From Adineta vaga (lineage: Eukaryota; Rotifera): 64,000 nucleotides of DNA. A program made the translations under genes and the position numbers. The stretch is taken from contig CP075494.1 of the NCBI GenBank assembly GCA_021613535.1, positions 1,984,001 to 2,048,000 on the forward strand, in the 5' to 3' direction. Position 1 is the first letter of the stretch. The number at the start of each line of letters is the position of its first letter. Of the stretch, positions 1 to 10,294 are shown piece after piece. The notes beneath the pieces were generated by a model. The model did not search any database, was not told the DNA's origin, and saw only the letters and a program-made list of their open reading frames with translations.

Positions 1-278
1 TTTTGTCTCATAATGCTTTATCATTCTAATGTATTGACTTCAATCCGATTGCCCTTCGGTATCGATTTGATTTGAGGAAGTAGATATAAATTTGTTTGAT
101 AAATAAAATAAAGCAGCTTTTAGTACAAATGATGTTACACAGTTATGATGTATATTTTTGGACATAAAGGCATGTTATTCGATAGTATCGGAAGATTCTT
201 TATCAATAGACCCTTCAGATGTATTAAATGTATCAACAGAGAAGTGATGATAAAGATGAACATCTTGCTTATGAGTGA

Positions 279-414
279 TACGGGTGTGGATGTGAGTGTT
301 GAAACATATTAATACTTACACAGATACTCACCCAAGAGGGAAAAAGCAACTTGTGATTTATGTGGTTTAAACGATTTAAATCAGCTTTTCCCCCTTGTAC
401 TCACCCACACCCTT
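279..414. repeat. degenerate telomere-motif hairpin
   Basis: The left part has GGGTGTGGATGTGAGTG at about 282-298 and the right part has CTCACCCACACCC at about 400-412. The arms are imperfectly complementary across a loop of about 100 bases. This is the first of a dispersed family (see findings), and it lies upstream of the GST gene. The exact ends are uncertain. Confidence 0.5.
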
Positions 415-653
415 TTTCAGGTCAATATGCACCAGACGATAGAACAGAAACTTCGCTGATACTGCAATTGATGTCTAAGCGTTTCTTTTAAATTTAAATA
501 AAGAAAATCTACTAACTATTACATCTTTTGTTTCCCTGGATTTTTTTCCTATTGTTTTTGTATTAGAAATCAACTTTTCCGGTAAGTTTTCCGATTCATT
601 TAGTGTTTTCTTTTCTTTTTCTTTCGTCGTCCGTGATGCGCGTGTATGCATGT

Positions 654-662
654 TGACAACGC
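654..662 (+). promoter_or_regulatory. possible antioxidant response element core
   Basis: The sequence TGACAACGC fits the core TGACnnnGC bound by Nrf2/CncC-type bZIP factors. It sits 142 bases before the GST start codon and about 60 bases before a TATA-like box. GST genes are classic targets of that pathway. A nine-base match can arise by chance, and the base before the core is T where the extended consensus has a purine. Confidence 0.3.
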
Positions 663-721
663 AAAAAAAGAAATAACCATTTCACAATCCGTAGTGAGAC
701 GACGATAGCATTTTTTTTCAA

Positions 722-729
722 TATAAGTA
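722..729 (+). promoter_or_regulatory. TATA-like box of the GST gene
   Basis: TATAAGTA lies 75 bases before the GST ATG and is followed at about 750-770 by a pyrimidine-rich stretch that could hold the start site. The spacing is reasonable for a core promoter, but this is inferred from position only. Confidence 0.35.
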
Positions 730-803
730 GAGAGCACTATACTAAATCGTTACTTCTTCTTTCTTCATCATTCTTCGAGAAATTATTTCTCGTGCACATT
801 ACT

Positions 804-1421
804 ATGCCGACATACAAACTCTATTATTTCAATGGTCGTGGTCGTGCTGAAATAGCTCGTTTGATATTTGCTGCTGCTGGAGAGACATTTGAAGATATTC
901 GATATGAACGTGAAGAATGGCCATCACATAAATCCGAAATGCCATTAGGTCAAATGCCAGTTCTCGAAGTCGATGGTGTGAAATTACCTCAATCAATAGC
1001 AATTGCTCGTTTTCTTTCTAAACAATTTCAACTTGCTGGTAAAGACAATCTTGAACAAGCCAAAGTTGATGCCGTTGTTGACACAAGTATTGATTTAGCT
1101 ATGAAATATATACCAATTCATTCTCAACAAGACGAAAGCAAGAAAAAAGAAGAAACAACAAAATTTCTTGCTGATGAACTACCGAAACATATGAAAAACT
1201 TTGAAACTCTCGGAAAGTTATATGGCGAAGGTGGTCAATTTTTTGTTGGAAATCATTTGACTTTTGCTGACATAGAAGTCTATGATATGTTAGGATATGT
1301 TATTAAGATCGATGACAAGATTCTTCAACCTTATCCTTGGTTAGAACGTAATCGTCAAGAAGTTGAAAAAAATCCGAGAATTGCCAAATATCTTATGAAT
1401 CGAAAAGAAACACCATTTTGA
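804..1421 (+). CDS. sigma-class glutathione S-transferase
   Basis: This intronless 205-residue protein has the usual length for a cytosolic GST, which conjugates glutathione to electrophiles or acts as a prostaglandin-D-synthase-like enzyme. The N-terminal thioredoxin-like domain shows [13 protein letters not shown] with the catalytic-type tyrosine at about position 8, then the glutathione-binding [10 protein letters not shown] and QSIAI segments. The C-terminal all-helical domain contains [16 protein letters not shown], the conserved N-capping box region of GSTs. The start is the ATG at 804; an upstream GTG at 792 is in frame but is not a likely eukaryotic start. AATAAA at 1434-1439, 13 bases after the stop, is a good polyadenylation signal. 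The class assignment is by motif recognition and no orthologue was identified. Confidence 0.93.
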   Translation: MPTYKLYYFNGRGRAEIARLIFAAAGETFEDIRYEREEWPSHKSEMPLGQMPVLEVDGVKLPQSIAIARFLSKQFQLAGKDNLEQAKVDAVVDTSIDLAMKYIPIHSQQDESKKKEETTKFLADELPKHMKNFETLGKLYGEGGQFFVGNHLTFADIEVYDMLGYVIKIDDKILQPYPWLERNRQEVEKNPRIAKYLMNRKETPF

Positions 1422-1500
1422 AACAAATCGTTCAATAAAACTTAATAACTTTTTTTCTCTAGTTTGTAGACTTGACTTTTATATAGTTTCCTCGGCTGTA

Positions 1501-1577
1501 GGGACGATGTGGGTGTATATTTTATACTCTTATGAACACTACACGCCCACACCCATCCTTACACACACCCACCCTCA
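1501..1577. repeat. telomere-motif hairpin
   Basis: GATGTGGGTGTAT at 1504-1517 faces CACGCCCACACCCATCC at about 1542-1559 and ACACACCCACCCTCAA at 1562-1577. It belongs to the dispersed CCCACA-based palindrome family and lies about 80 bases after the GST stop codon. With the degenerate copy at 279-414 it brackets the GST gene. Confidence 0.6.
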
Positions 1578-1905
1578 ACTTGTATAAAGTAAAATTGCAT
1601 TCAACTAGAATGAAAATCTTTTAAAAGAATGTGTTATTAACTAAAACAATAGATAAAATATTTTTGTATCATATCTTTATCATCAAAACTATCCAACGAA
1701 CTGGAATACATAAGAAATAACTTTATGATATAACAAATAATTGAATGGATTATATTATTAGGGTAATGCATGGTATCTCAACCACTTTATTCGCGAACAT
1801 TTTCAAAGCGATAAATTCATTTTTAAATAAATGATTGAAAATGAAAAGAAAACAGAAAAAAATCTTTATCTTATAAGTTTTCCTTTGATCAAGTCCGGTC
1901 TGGAT
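1578..1905. other. spacer between convergent GST and ART-TPR genes
   Basis: AT-rich sequence holding the 3' flanks of the two convergent genes. I see no coding potential or structured element beyond A- and T-runs. Confidence 0.5.
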
Positions 1906-4662
1906 CTACTCGGCGGGCTCAACCACATCCTTATCTTGAAGCTGTCTTAGATAATCGATAGTATCTTGAGTGTCTTTCCAGCGTGAATTATCTTCAGGGC
2001 TACAGATTTGCATCATATGTAAAGCAAGTTCGAAATAGTACAATGCTTTTGAATACTGATCCATTTTGAAATATACAATACCGATATTTTTGTAACAAAC
2101 CGCCGAATTCATATTATTTGAAGTATCCATTTTTTCGCTAACTTCGCATGTTTTTTCATAGAATAAAACTGCTTGAGAATAATTTTCATTTTTCTCATAT
2201 GATCTAGCGATTTTATCATAGCAAATAAACAATTTGTTATATTCTGAAGAAGAATATTTTTCAACAATGTCAAGAGCTTTGTGATAAAATAAAAGTGCAT
2301 TTGTATCTTCTCCGAGTTCGCCATATAATGAAGCAATCTCTCCATAATAATCAGCCAATCGAGGATCATCTAACGGAAACATTTGTTCTCGAATAGTAAG
2401 TGCTTTCATATAATATATAAGTGCTTCGGAATATTGTTTCATCTCGCGATGTATTTTTCCAACTTTTGTACAAGTAAACGTGTAATTTTTATCGTTGGTA
2501 AGAAGATTTTTTTCTATTATTGTAATATAATTTTTATAATAGAAAATTGCGTTAGAATAATCATCTAATTTTTCATATAACCGAGCAATGTTTAAGTAAA
2601 TAAAACTTAGATCGCGATGATATGGAGGAAGAGTCTTTTCGGCAATTTCAAGTGATTTTTTTATAAAGTCGAATGCTTTCGAATACTCACCGGTGTCTTT
2701 ATATGTCAGACCAATATTATGATAATAGAGTGGTAAAGTTGGATGCTTTGAGGGTAGAATTTTTTCGTAAATATGAATCGATTTTTCATAAAACGAACGT
2801 GCTTGATAAGGATCTTTCCTTTGATGATATAATGAAGCTAAATTACCATATGACTGGGCTATATCAGGATGATTTGGATGAAGATATTTTTGTCGAATTT
2901 CTAGGATTTTTCTTTGAAACCAAAGTGATGGACATGATTCTTTTAAATCATCATCAACTGAATCGATATGGTTACATGAAGTTGTTGAATAAGAATTATT
3001 TAAGCATAACTTTTTTTCGAAATCTTTAAGTGATTTCTCATAGAATAAAAGTGTGTCTGGAGATATCTCTTCGTCTTGAGAATATTCGATATGTTGAATA
3101 TTATATTTACGAATCTTTTCCAAATCAAATGTTAAATCATTCTTATAAGAGGCAATTGTTTTATTATCCTCGCTAAAATTTCTGTTTACCACAGTAATTT
3201 CATCATTGGAATCAGAATGATTCGAAGAATTTGTTGTTTTGTTGAGTTGTGTGATTATCAAATGATACCACATAGACATTTTTTTATCACCTTGATTAAA
3301 TTTGATAAATGCAAGTTGACCATAATAATGTATCATATCATCAACATCAGTTGTCTGTTTAAGTAATGTATTATAAAACTCTTCAGCTTTTTCAAATTGA
3401 CCAATTTTTATTAATAAATTACCTAATCGTTTCCATCCTAGTTCATCTGGAACATCTTTTGATAGCCAATCAGTCAATACAGAAAGTTCTTTATCATTAT
3501 CAGCAGTTAATTGAAGTTCTATTTCATAGAGTTGATTATTAATTTGTTTAAAATCTCCAATACGAAATACAGTATGCATAGAAAAGAGAATTTCTTTTTC
3601 GTCTTCAAAAAAACTATGTTTTTGAATAGATGCGAATGGTGTTGTTGAAATCGAAGGATCAATAGATATACTAAAGAGTATTCCAATTGTATCAGGAGCT
3701 GTAGATGCACTGAATGCAAATATGAACGAAACTTCTTTATCTTTACTAGTTGACAAGAAATTATTAAACGATATTAAACCATTTTTTGCTTTAATAATTT
3801 TTTCAAAATGTTCTTTAGATAATCCTTGTCCTCGATAAACCTTAAATGATGTTCCATTATAATTATCACGTTGTTCATTATATAATTGTTGAATTTGTTT
3901 ATGTAAATCATGGATAAAGAAACCCATTTTAATAATAATATCAGTTTCTAAAGTACGAAGACTATAATTAAGCATTGCATAGATAAAAGCTGGCCATGTA
4001 TACCACCAAATAGATGATCGATTATGATATTCTTTTTCGAATAAATTAATATTTGTTACTGATCCAAAATTATTATCTCGACAGAATTTAATAAACTCAT
4101 CAATTGAATTATTATTATAATTCATTTTCAAAAGAATATCTTTGAAAATCTGTGAATACATAAATGTAGGTTCTAATTCATTTAGATTTTTACTTTGATT
4201 AATTTCATTGAGCGAGATAACACTGGTAACGATAGAATCTTGATTGCTTTGCCTTATCATTTGTTCCAATGTAGTACATAGAGGTGTAATTGCAGAAAAA
4301 GTACTTTTTATCTTTGACCATTTTTTTATCCATTCATCAGACAAAATATTTGTAGGAGAAAATATATAAATTTGATAGAGTTGAGGTAGATCATGAATAA
4401 GAGGAATGATTTGTTGACCAGTTGTATCACTGACTATCAAAAGTGTTTTCATATCATTGAATTCAGTGAAAAAATCAACACATTCATCTGGATTGGTAAA
4501 AATATCGATCGTATCGACTATATTTCGTAAATGTTTCAATGTATTTTGATACTCTTCATTTGTTTCATCAATATCACTATTGAGCCAAATAATTAAATAG
4601 CCTTGAGCTATATATCGTCTCAAACGTCGACAATCAATTGAAGATGTTTTATGGTCATTCAT
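1906..4662 (-). CDS. ADP-ribosyltransferase (R-S-E type) with C-terminal TPR repeats
   Basis: A single-exon 918-residue protein. Residues 1-150 form a conserved-looking domain of unknown role. A mono-ADP-ribosyltransferase domain spans about 180-395 with the three expected parts of the NAD site: R277 in VYRGQG, the STS at 304-306 in FLSTSKD, and the E355-x-E357 pair in EDEKEILF, so the domain should be able to use arginine as acceptor. The rest, from about residue 400, is a series of kinesin-light-chain-like TPRs of about 42 residues (for example ALLFYHKALDIVEK, AIFYYKNYITIIEK), probably for partner binding. This architecture is a known expanded bdelloid family; the substrate is unknown. No signal peptide is visible, so it is probably cytosolic. 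It is divergently arranged with the TIR gene. Confidence 0.9.
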   Translation of the reverse strand: MNDHKTSSIDCRRLRRYIAQGYLIIWLNSDIDETNEEYQNTLKHLRNIVDTIDIFTNPDECVDFFTEFNDMKTLLIVSDTTGQQIIPLIHDLPQLYQIYIFSPTNILSDEWIKKWSKIKSTFSAITPLCTTLEQMIRQSNQDSIVTSVISLNEINQSKNLNELEPTFMYSQIFKDILLKMNYNNNSIDEFIKFCRDNNFGSVTNINLFEKEYHNRSSIWWYTWPAFIYAMLNYSLRTLETDIIIKMGFFIHDLHKQIQQLYNEQRDNYNGTSFKVYRGQGLSKEHFEKIIKAKNGLISFNNFLSTSKDKEVSFIFAFSASTAPDTIGILFSISIDPSISTTPFASIQKHSFFEDEKEILFSMHTVFRIGDFKQINNQLYEIELQLTADNDKELSVLTDWLSKDVPDELGWKRLGNLLIKIGQFEKAEEFYNTLLKQTTDVDDMIHYYGQLAFIKFNQGDKKMSMWYHLIITQLNKTTNSSNHSDSNDEITVVNRNFSEDNKTIASYKNDLTFDLEKIRKYNIQHIEYSQDEEISPDTLLFYEKSLKDFEKKLCLNNSYSTTSCNHIDSVDDDLKESCPSLWFQRKILEIRQKYLHPNHPDIAQSYGNLASLYHQRKDPYQARSFYEKSIHIYEKILPSKHPTLPLYYHNIGLTYKDTGEYSKAFDFIKKSLEIAEKTLPPYHRDLSFIYLNIARLYEKLDDYSNAIFYYKNYITIIEKNLLTNDKNYTFTCTKVGKIHREMKQYSEALIYYMKALTIREQMFPLDDPRLADYYGEIASLYGELGEDTNALLFYHKALDIVEKYSSSEYNKLFICYDKIARSYEKNENYSQAVLFYEKTCEVSEKMDTSNNMNSAVCYKNIGIVYFKMDQYSKALYYFELALHMMQICSPEDNSRWKDTQDTIDYLRQLQDKDVVEPAE

Positions 4663-5379
4663 ATTAATTATAATTTAGTTGATTTGAAACGATGAGATAT
4701 CAAAATTATTCTTGCTTTCTCCTTAAGTCAAGATGGAGAAATAGCTTTTTGTTTTTGATATATGCAAATCAGTCTTTTAGCGACCAGATTGTGTTCGTTT
4801 CTTTTTCTTTTTGCCTTCGTCAAATATATGAAAGAATCTTCTCGAATAACATTCTTTTTGCTTCTGCTCTCTTTTTAATGCAATACCTTTTCCACAAAGT
4901 ATTGTTGGATGAGGAGGAAAGAGAAATAATCATATGCATATCTTCAGATCCTCACATTTACACACGACGCCCTGTATCCCAATTGCTTACATGTTCTTTT
5001 CTAACGTGTAACCCATATTAAGTATATACACGAGAGACTAAAGGATCAGAGACTTTTTTACTTCGAGGGATGAAAAAAAAAGAATAGGAACGAAAAGAAT
5101 ATTATTACTGATAATATTCTTTAAGAGCGTGAGTAACAGAAGATATGAGTACCCATACCCTTAAATAATACATAAAAGACGTTCTTTTGTAAAAATATAT
5201 ATTATGCTCTTTCGACGTTGTTTTAAACTTGAGAAAAATTCGGAGTGATGAAAATAATGACAAGAAGAATCAACGATCAAAATTACATCATTCTAATCGT
5301 TTTTTTTAGAAAATGATCAGTAACACAATTACAAGATTTATGAATTGAATTAATCTTTTATATATTCGATTATTTATAC
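4663..5379. other. intergenic region between divergent ART-TPR and TIR genes
   Basis: About 700 bases of AT-rich DNA that must contain both promoters. Short open frames here (such as 4692-5021) show no recognisable protein features. No repeat of the hairpin family lies inside it; the first copy begins at 5387. Confidence 0.4.
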
Positions 5380-7010
5380 ATGTTAAATCTTGAGGGTGAG
5401 TGTAGAGAAGAGAAAACGCAGCCCCACCCACACCCACACCCTCAAGATCAAGAATTTTATGCTTATTATTGTAAATTAGTTTCACATTGGTCATCTTTTT
5501 TACCGCCATTATTTCAAGATTCTTCGAATAAATCTAATTTTACATTAATTACAAGATTTATTGTTCGAGATTTGTATAATTTTACATTGTATTCTAATAT
5601 ACTTGACTTTATGAAAACGATATCCTATTTGATACCGATGTTACTTAAATTAGCTGATGTGCAACAAGATGAAACTCAATTAAATGCTTATCGTTGTTTA
5701 GGAAAGATCATGATTGAAGAAGATATTAAAACAATGACCAATCCAAGTAAAATAGCGACAATCTACGTCAAATTTATCACTGATTCAATTGATGATCCAA
5801 AGAAGAAAACTCGATTATGTAGTTCATTAGATAGTTTAAAAAGTATCTAATGTTTTTTTTTCTGTTCTGTCATAAAATTCTAATCAATTTGTTTCTAGAT
5901 TGGGTTCAACACGATCAAGTCAAAGTTGATCTTATCAATCAAAACATTCTTCCTCTTCTCGTTCGTATCATCGTGGAAACAAAATTCGATCCTATCAATG
6001 TACAAAAACCAGCTCTAGAAATTCTTCTTGCACTTTCTTTCAATAATCATGCAGTTTCATATCTGAAAGATAATAGAAACTTTATGAAAAATATTCGAAA
6101 ATTATCTACGGATACGAATTCAAATCTTCAACGTGTTGCTGAAGGTCTTCTGTGGAAGTTGGAAAAAGAAACAGAAGCTGTTGCTAAATCACTGACAATA
6201 ACACGTTCCTATCAATATGATATAATGATTAGTTATTCGCATAGTGATAAACAATTATGTCATTCAATACATGAAAGACTTTCCCGAGATGGATTTCGTG
6301 TTTGGATTGATCGAGATCAAATGCATGGATCTACAATGGTGGCTATGGCAGATGCAATTGAAAACTCAGAAATCATTCTCATTTGTATGTCCGATGCATA
6401 TAAACAGAGTGTTTATTGTCGATCAGAAGCTCATTATGCCTTTGAAAAGCAATGTTATCTCATTCCATTAGTTATGAAATCGCGTTATAAGCCAGATGGA
6501 TGGCTAGGAATTATTGTTAGTGGTAAAATTTATATTGATTTTGCGAAGAATGAATTTAGTTTAGGATATGAAAAATTAAAAACTGAAATTAAACAATATC
6601 GTCCAAATAAATCATCTGTGGTTAAGCCAGAAAAAGAAATTTCACCGTTGACTGACAATTTTCTTTGTGCAATAAATCTACCACATTGCATCCTTCAATG
6701 GACGAATGAACATGTTAAATCATTTTTCATCTCTATTGGACTCAGAAATACTTTATTTATAATCTGTATGAAATTAAATGGTCATCGTCTTCTTCAATTG
6801 TACGAAATGTGTATGATGAATCGAGAATCGATGTTTCAAACATTGAAAAGTGAACTGAATGAACAACATCATACATCATTTCCAATTGCTGATTATCTTA
6901 CGTTTCTTGATGAAATTAAAAAATATGTACCATTACATACTATCAGAGTACAAACAGCAACAACAACACAATCAGATTCTATTTCATCCGTTGTTTGTAG
7001 CGTTATGTAA
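5380..7010 (+). CDS. ARM/HEAT-TIR-SAM protein
   Basis: Two exons, 5380-5842 and 5899-7010; the 56-nt intron has GTATCT...TTTCTAG and the frame is kept, giving 524 residues. Residues 25-250 are armadillo/HEAT-like helices. A TIR domain follows at about 259-373 (YDIMISYSHSDKQL, VWIDRDQM) and carries a glutamate in the helix with CRSEAHY (about residue 331), at the place of the NAD-cleaving Glu of SARM1-type TIRs. A SAM-like segment with CILQWTNEHV and NGHRLLQLYEM occupies about 420-503. SARM1 has the order ARM-SAM-TIR, so the order here is permuted. The first 20 codons from the ATG at 5380 read through a telomere-motif hairpin (giving PHPHPHP), so the true start is doubtful. Confidence 0.82.
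5387..5448. repeat. telomere-motif hairpin at the 5' end of the TIR gene
   Basis: ATCTTGAGGGTGAGTG faces CACCCACACCCTCAAGAT in a 62-bp palindrome, one of the cleanest copies of the family. It begins inside the first apparent exon of the TIR gene. Reading it as an intron (GTGAGT at 5396, AG at 5445-5446, 51 nt) would also keep the frame. Confidence 0.8.
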
Positions 7011-7012
7011 TC

Positions 7013-7071
7013 ATCTTGAGGGTGTGGGTCTTCTTATGATTTATACTTCCATCCTCACCCATATCCTCTAG
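7013..7071. repeat. telomere-motif hairpin just after the TIR stop codon
   Basis: ATCTTGAGGGTGTGGGTC faces CCTCACCCATATCCTCTAG. It starts two bases after the TAA of the TIR gene, so that gene has a copy at each end. Confidence 0.7.
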
Positions 7072-7922
7072 TTTTCTGATGAAAAACATGAAATGAAGAT
7101 TGGAAGCGAATCAGAGAGAAAAAATCCAGTTTGATTGTGTTTTGTAAAAAGAAGAATATGATTACACCACAAACGTGTGTTGCGTGACGAGGTTAAAAAT
7201 ATTGTTTTTTCTACCCTATACTCAACTCTTTCTTTTTGCCTATCAGCCATTCACGAGCAAAACAAGTTGACTTACACGTCTTTTTCCCTTCATAACAGAA
7301 TAAACGCAAGGAGAAAAAATTGATATTTTTATCTGAAAATTGTCAAATCCAACTGTTTTTTATCAATTAAAGTTATCCTCTGTCAATATCAGCAAAACAC
7401 TATAGCTACATCTCTGAACCTTTTTTACAAAAACTGAATACTGAAACGTGAGGAGGGCCATTGCTATTATACAGTATGAATAAGATAAGATTATGAAATA
7501 ATTGAAACGTTTAAAATAAATCAGTTTCTATAAAGAACAATAATTATATGCGAGATGCTCTCAGTATGAAATCTATTTACGTTCTATTAAAAACATTTTC
7601 TAATAATAATAATAATAATAACTCATAGAATTGTTTGCCTGATTCGTAACTGGTTCTCGTACATGTATGTACAGTAGAAAGAAAAATAAGATTATTCATT
7701 TTTTTGTCAAAACTCAGAATTAAACCGGCTTGTTTACCGGTACTGACTTTTTTGCACTGCTAGAAGTAATAATATGTTCTATACAAACAGAAAGCGAACA
7801 GTATAAAAGTATTTCTCAATTTGTTTTACTTTCATGACCTTGAAAGCACTTTATGAGTGTAATAAGAACTCTATTATAACAGAATATATTGAGACGATTT
7901 AATCAATATCTACTGCAAGAAC
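7072..7922. other. intergenic region with an AAT microsatellite
   Basis: AT-rich spacer upstream of the ABCG gene. It holds a short (TAA)n tract at 7601-7621. I see no gene. Confidence 0.5.
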
Positions 7923-10152
7923 ATGATGAATCGGTCAAATGATGATCTAACTTTTTCGACTATTAACGTCGATGGAATTGATGATCAAGCTCCAATAGTG
8001 TCGAATATACCATCATTTGTTATCTATAGAATGGCTTGTAATACACTAAATTCTGAATCCAATGACAATCAACAACAAAATCAATCGAATAAGATTGGAT
8101 CTTTTGAACGACAATTATCGCTACTTGATCCATCATCTGATCGTGTTAGTACAATTCTTGTTTGGCAACATTTAACTGTAACATCTCGTGAACCAAGTCA
8201 TAGAGAATTTTTCAAAAAAGTCAAATCTTGTAATAGATATGTTTCGAAACGAAAATGTTTACTTAACAATGTTAGTGGAGCTATAACTGGTGGATTATGG
8301 GCAGTTATGGGTAAGTTATTTTGACTTTGATTATGAAAAATATTAAAAAATAAATAAATATAGGTCCATCTGGTTCTGGAAAATCTACTTTATTAAATAC
8401 ATTAGCATGTCGTTTGGATGTGCATACAATCGTACAAGGTGAAATGCGTCTCAATGGAGCACCCTATGATAATGCTGAATTAAAACGTATTGCTGGATAT
8501 GTTATGCAAGATGATTTACTCAATGGATCATTGACTGTAGAAGAAACATTAATGTATACTGCTGAACTTCGTTTACCACGTGAATTTACATATAAACAAC
8601 GATGTGCAAGAGTTGAAGATGTTATGGCTGATATGGGTTTGACACATGTTCGAGATGTTATTGTTGGTACACCAATGAAAAAAGGTATTTCAGGAGGTGA
8701 ACGTAAACGTTTATGTGTTGGTATGCAATTGCTCAATCGTCCACAATTACTTTTTCTTGATGAACCAACATCTGGTTTAGATTCAGTAACAGCACTCGAT
8801 CTTCTTCGAACATTTCATTCACTTGCTCATGGTAAACTACCAGAAAATGCTGTAACAATTGTTTGTTCAATACATCAACCTCAATCAAAAATATTCAATC
8901 TATTTGATTCATTGATTCTATTAAAAGCTGGTAATATTATCTACCAAGGTCCTAGAGCACAAGCCATGGTAAGAAAGAAATCTTTCTCAAATATTTCCTT
9001 TTCGAATTTGTTTTTCTTCTTGTAGGAAACATTTCTAGAAGCTGGTTTTCCATGTCCATTATATACAAATCCAGCTGATCATCTTCTTGGTGTGATTACA
9101 CCTTCTAAGAAAAATTCATCAATCGAAAATGACAAAATCCCTGCTTCTGAAGAAGAACAAGCTGCGATTGATAGGTTGATTATTAATACACAATCACCGA
9201 TTACAATTGATTTAAATATGGGTGCGCATAAACGTATTGGTCAAATGAGTAATTTACCACGTAATCCAGTATGGCATAAACAAGTACGTATACTTCTGCG
9301 ACGTAATTTTCAAGAATATTTACGTGAATCTCAAGTTATGATAACATCACTTATTCAAACAGTAATTATTGCTGTTTTAATCGGAACTGCTTATTTACAA
9401 ATTGGTCAAACACAAAAGAGTACTGTTCGTCGTCAACCAGTTCTTTTCTTTTGTGTTGTTAATCAAGGTATATTTGGTGCATTAATGGTTATTAATTCAT
9501 TTCCAGTAGAACGTGCATTAACATTACGTGAACGTGCATCAGGTACCTATCTTTCAAGTGCATATTTTACAGCAAAAATTCTTGCTGATACACTTGTTCA
9601 AATTCCAGTACCGATTATATTTGTAAGTTACATTGTCTAATATCTTTTTGTTTTTATTCGTTTCGTTGAAATTTTTAGTCATGCGTTGTTTATTTTATTG
9701 TTGGACTTCAAGCAATGCCTGGCAAATTTTTTCTTTTCATGCTTTTTATGATTCTTTGTTCTCTATCGGCAACTTCATTGGCACTGATGATCTCTGCTCT
9801 ATGTAAAACAACTGACATGAGTGTCACTATTCTACCAATGGCATTAGAAGTATCTCGTCTTTTTGGTGGCTTCTTCTTATCTCCAGCTAATTTACCAAAA
9901 TATTTTTCATGGCTCGATGCACTTTCTTATGCCAAGTATACATACGTTGGTATAAGTCTTAATGAATTACAAGGTCTTGTTTTATCTTGTGTTGATGCTG
10001 GAACGAGCACTTGTATACCGAATGGTGAAACAACAATCAAACAACTTGGTTTAGATTATATCAATATTGGTGGTTGTATCGGAGCATTATTAGCATTCAT
10101 AATTTTCTGTCGAGTTATTGCTTATCTCGGTGTTCGATTTCTCAAACATTAG
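7923..10152 (+). CDS. ABCG-type half transporter
   Basis: Four exons: 7923-8310, 8364-8968, 9026-9622 and 9679-10152, with introns of 53, 57 and 56 nt, all GT-AG and in phase, giving 687 residues, normal for an ABCG2/White-type half transporter. The nucleotide-binding domain comes first: Walker A GPSGSGKST is split by intron 1, the signature is ISGGERKRL and Walker B is LLFLDEPTSGLDS. The membrane domain follows, with helices in exons 3 and 4 (for example SLIQTVIIAVLIGTAYL and the last helix IGALLAFIIFCRVIAYLGV) and the RERASGTYLSSAYF segment typical of ABCG members. It should dimerise and export lipids, pigments or xenobiotics; the sequence does not tell which. The start is the ATG at 7923. 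Confidence 0.95.
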
Positions 10153-10294
10153 GAATGATTATCAAACAAACGTTTTATTTTTATTTTTTTTTATCTTAAT
10201 CGTGTGAGAGTTGTGAAAATTTTATGTCTATGTTTTTTTGTCAAAAATACAAAATAACAAAGTTGATTGATTCGTAATTTTCAACCTCAACATA

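Noticed and set aside
2673-3029. Plus-strand 118-codon frame inside the ART-TPR gene
   Set aside because: Antisense shadow of TPR coding sequence; the minus strand has full domain support.
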